From Microbulbifer sp. MKSA007 (GTDB taxonomy: Bacteria; Pseudomonadota; Gammaproteobacteria; Pseudomonadales; Cellvibrionaceae), in contig CP128433.1 of assembly GCA_032615215.1 (NCBI GenBank), positions 372,001 through 436,000 of the forward strand: 64,000 nt of DNA. Reading direction: 5' to 3'. A model generated the notes under the pieces. That model did no database searches. It was not told the DNA's origin and saw only the letters and a list, made by a program, of their open reading frames with translations. Made by a program: the position numbers and the translations under genes. The stretch's first letter is position 1. Each line of letters begins with the position of its first letter. This document shows positions 61,984 to 64,000 of the stretch, piece after piece.

Positions 61984-62523
61984 GTGGATCAGAACAACCT
62001 GATCTGGATTGACCTGGAGATGACAGGCCTGAATCCGGACAAAGAGCGCATTATTGAAATTGCCACAATCGTGACGGATTCACGCCTGGAGATTCTCGCC
62101 GAGGGTCCCTCAATGGTCATCCACCAGAGCGATGCCTTGCTAGATGCAATGGATGAATGGAATACCGAACAGCACGGTGGTTCCGGGCTGGTAACGCGGG
62201 TTAAAGAGTCCAGTATTTCCGAAAGGGACGCGGAAAGGGAGACCCTGGAGTTCTTGCGACACTGGGTCCCTGAGGGAGCATCTCCCATGTGTGGCAACTC
62301 TATCGGCCAGGACCGCCGCTTCCTGGTGAAATATATGCCGGAGTTGGAATCCTATTTCCACTACCGAAACCTGGATGTCAGCTCGGTGAAGGAATTGGCT
62401 CGCCGCTGGCGCCCAGAGGTTTTGGACGGGGTTAAAAAACACAGCAGCCATTTGGCGCTCGACGATATCCGCGATTCTATCGAGGAATTACGCCACTACC
62501 GCGAGACTTTTTTCCGCCTCTGA
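61984..62523 (+). CDS. orn: Oligoribonuclease
   Basis: The 179-residue product is a DEDDh 3'-5' exoribonuclease. The first Asp/Glu are in WIDLEMTGL, then GNSIGQDRRFL, LDVSSVKEL and the last HLALDDIRDSI. It finishes degradation of RNA to mononucleotides and of pGpG from cyclic di-GMP. The start is the GTG at 61984 with GAGGAG seven bases upstream; an earlier TTG would overlap that site. Length is standard. Confidence 0.96.
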   Translation: MDQNNLIWIDLEMTGLNPDKERIIEIATIVTDSRLEILAEGPSMVIHQSDALLDAMDEWNTEQHGGSGLVTRVKESSISERDAERETLEFLRHWVPEGASPMCGNSIGQDRRFLVKYMPELESYFHYRNLDVSSVKELARRWRPEVLDGVKKHSSHLALDDIRDSIEELRHYRETFFRL

Positions 62524-62536
62524 CGACCACCCCTGA

Positions 62537-63646
62537 TTAGCCAGCGGGCTTGCGTTTGATTTTACGCTTGCGCCTGCGCCCGCTGCGCAACCGCTCCAGC
62601 GCCCAATCGATATGCTCCAGAACCAGGGGCGTGGCGTCGGCGCGGGCACTCTCCAGGGTATCGATGACTTCGGGCGTGGCCTCCCCATTGCCTAAGGCAA
62701 CAGCCAGGTTGCGCAGCCAGCGCTCGTGGCCGATTCGGCGAATCGCCGAACCCTCAGTCTTGCGCAGGAACTCCTCTTCGCTCCAGGTAAACAACTTCAG
62801 CAGCTCGCCATTGTCCAGTCCATGTCGTGGATGAAAATCTTTTTCCTTGGTGGGTTTGGCGAATTTATTCCAAGGGCACACTATTTGGCAGTCGTCGCAG
62901 CCGTATATCCGGTTGCCGATGGGCTCGCGAAATTCCTCAGGGATTGGGCCTTTGTTTTCAATAGTGAGGTAGGAGATGCAGCGCCGCGCATCCAGGGTGC
63001 GGTCATCGATAAAGGCATCGGTGGGGCAAACCCTGAGGCAGGCGACACAGTCGCCACACTGATCATGCTCCTCGCTGATATCTATGGGGAGTGGCAGGTT
63101 GGTGTAGATTTCGCCGAGGAAAAAGTAAGAGCCGGCGGTCGAATTCAGTACCAGCGTATTTTTACCAATCCAGCCCAGGCCGGCCTTGGCTGCCAGGGCC
63201 TTCTCCATTACCGGGGCGCTGTCGGTAAAAGCCCGACCTTTCGATTCAATGCCCCGCTCGGCGCAATAGGTATCAATTTGCTTTGATAGATTGGCCAGGC
63301 GTTTGCGGATCAACTTATGGTAATCGCGGCCATTCGCATAGCGGGATACATAGGCCTTACTCGAATCCTTCAACACTTTAATCGGCTGGGTGTCCGGCGG
63401 CAGGTAGTCCAGACGCACGCTGATTACCCGCAGTGTTCCCGGCTCCAATAATTCGGGGCGCCAGCGTTTCTCACCGTGAGCGCCCATCCAGTCCATATCA
63501 GCGTGATAGCCCGCATCAATCCAGGCGCGCAGGCGTTCCCCTTCCTCCTCCAGCTGGCAATCGGTAATACCCACTTGTTGGAAGCCCAGTTCTCTGCCCC
63601 AAATTTTGATCTGTTGGGCTAAGTCGGCGAGCAGTGATTCGGTCAT
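62537..63646 (-). CDS. queG: Epoxyqueuosine reductase QueG
   Basis: The 369-residue product is a cobalamin- and 4Fe-4S-dependent enzyme for the last step of queuosine tRNA modification. DWMGAHGEKRW, SAPVMEKALAAKAGLGWIGKN, the two cluster motifs CGDCVACLRVCPTDAF and CDDCQIVCPWN, and a C-terminal HEAT-like RRIGHERWLRNLAVALGN are present. A basic RRKRKIKRK tail is last. The stop lies 13 nt from convergent orn. It diverges from nnrD. Confidence 0.96.
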   Translation of the reverse strand: MTESLLADLAQQIKIWGRELGFQQVGITDCQLEEEGERLRAWIDAGYHADMDWMGAHGEKRWRPELLEPGTLRVISVRLDYLPPDTQPIKVLKDSSKAYVSRYANGRDYHKLIRKRLANLSKQIDTYCAERGIESKGRAFTDSAPVMEKALAAKAGLGWIGKNTLVLNSTAGSYFFLGEIYTNLPLPIDISEEHDQCGDCVACLRVCPTDAFIDDRTLDARRCISYLTIENKGPIPEEFREPIGNRIYGCDDCQIVCPWNKFAKPTKEKDFHPRHGLDNGELLKLFTWSEEEFLRKTEGSAIRRIGHERWLRNLAVALGNGEATPEVIDTLESARADATPLVLEHIDWALERLRSGRRRKRKIKRKPAG

Positions 63647-63780
63647 AGATAAAGCGGCTCGATATTCCCTGCAAGCACAATGCCTGGCCGGGGCGGTATA
63701 CTTTGCGGTTGGCGCAAACGATGGCGATGTAATTGCCTATTTTGCCACAGATGAATTCTTGACCACATCGCGGGAGCTGC

Positions 63781-64000
63781 ATGGACACGCCTCAACCTCT
63801 ATACAGTGCCGAGTCGGTACGTGAGCTGGATCGACAGACGATTGCTGCACTGGAAATCCCCTCCATTCAACTGATGAAGCGCGCCGGTCGCGCGGCTTTT
63901 TCACATCTACGCAGGCACTGGCCGGAGATCGGCCGCCTCCAGGTTTTCTGCGGTGGTGGGAACAACGGTGGGGATGGCTATGTGATTGCCGCCCTCGCCG
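63781..64000 (+). CDS. nnrD: NnrD/NnrE, NAD(P)HX repair enzyme (partial, runs off the window)
   Basis: The frame from the ATG at 63781 is open to the window end (73 codons visible). It reads PLYSAESVRELDRQTI, SIQLMKRAGRAAF and FCGGGNNGGDGYVIAALA, the YjeF N-terminal epimerase domain with its nucleotide-phosphate loop. The full protein in gammaproteobacteria is a fused epimerase and dehydratase that repairs hydrated NAD(P)H. It follows queG divergently as in Pseudomonas. The C-terminal part lies outside the window. Confidence 0.9.
   Translation, partial: MDTPQPLYSAESVRELDRQTIAALEIPSIQLMKRAGRAAFSHLRRHWPEIGRLQVFCGGGNNGGDGYVIAALA

Noticed and set aside
1..64000. Search by eye for tRNA, rRNA, CRISPR repeats, insertion sequences or phage genes
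   Set aside because: No cloverleaf with CCA-end context, no regularly spaced repeats and no transposase or integrase motifs were seen.

Overview
The window is chromosomal core DNA of a gammaproteobacterium with a type IV pilus twitching-motility system. Gene content and gene order closely follow Pseudomonas: pilT-pilU / yggS-proC-yggT-metX-metW-rdgB-hemW, trxA-rho-ubiD, hemC-D-X-Y, gshB-tonB3-yqgE-ruvX facing pilGHIJ-chpA, ponA facing pilMNOPQ-aroK-aroB-gltB-gltD-hemE, and psd-rhdA-rsgA-orn-queG-nnrD. In Pseudomonas these blocks lie at separate places; here they are adjacent. Moderate GC, the absence of motAB beside rsgA and the overall style suggest a marine Cellvibrionales-type bacterium (Microbulbifer-like). 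That placement is inference.

Layout: 1-3.2 kb, an SDR oxidoreductase with a damaged start and the pilT-pilU retraction ATPases (minus). 3.3-8.1 kb, yggS, a small membrane protein, a secreted S9 peptidase (minus), proC and yggT. 8.3-10.3 kb, a dynamin-like GTPase. 10.4-14.7 kb, metX-metW, a DUF4426 protein, rdgB and hemW. 14.8-19 kb, trxA, rho, an RRM protein and ubiD. 19-21.9 kb, a small gene-poor accessory islet with two hypothetical exported or membrane proteins and a secreted alpha/beta hydrolase. 22-26.4 kb, hemC-hemD-hemX-hemY (minus). 26.5-29.5 kb, ruvX, yqgE, a TonB-like transducer and a frameshifted gshB (minus). 29.8-40.6 kb, the Pil-Chp chemosensory system without pilK and chpB. 40.7-48.5 kb, PBP1a (minus) facing pilMNOPQ. 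48.5-57.6 kb, aroK, aroB, gltB, gltD and hemE. 57.7-59.1 kb, a degenerate HD-GYP protein. 59.2-64 kb, psd, rhdA, rsgA (minus), orn (plus), queG (minus) and the start of nnrD (plus).

How the genes work together: three loci encode most of the pilus control and alignment machinery. PilMNOP with PilQ form the alignment complex and the outer-membrane pore, PilT and PilU drive retraction, and PilGHIJ-ChpA-ChpC transduce signals to the motors. Four hem genes (C, D, E and the X/Y pair) plus hemW serve tetrapyrrole metabolism. metXW, proC, aroKB and gltBD cover amino-acid and nitrogen metabolism.

I saw no rRNA, tRNA, insertion sequence, prophage or CRISPR array and no clear undescribed defence system. 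The observations most worth checking are the single-base frameshift in gshB, the in-frame stop at codon 3 of the SDR gene, the loss of HD-GYP metal ligands, the reduced Pil-Chp locus, and the hairpin-bearing leaders or spacers (rho, gltB, pilG-pilH, pilJ-chpA).
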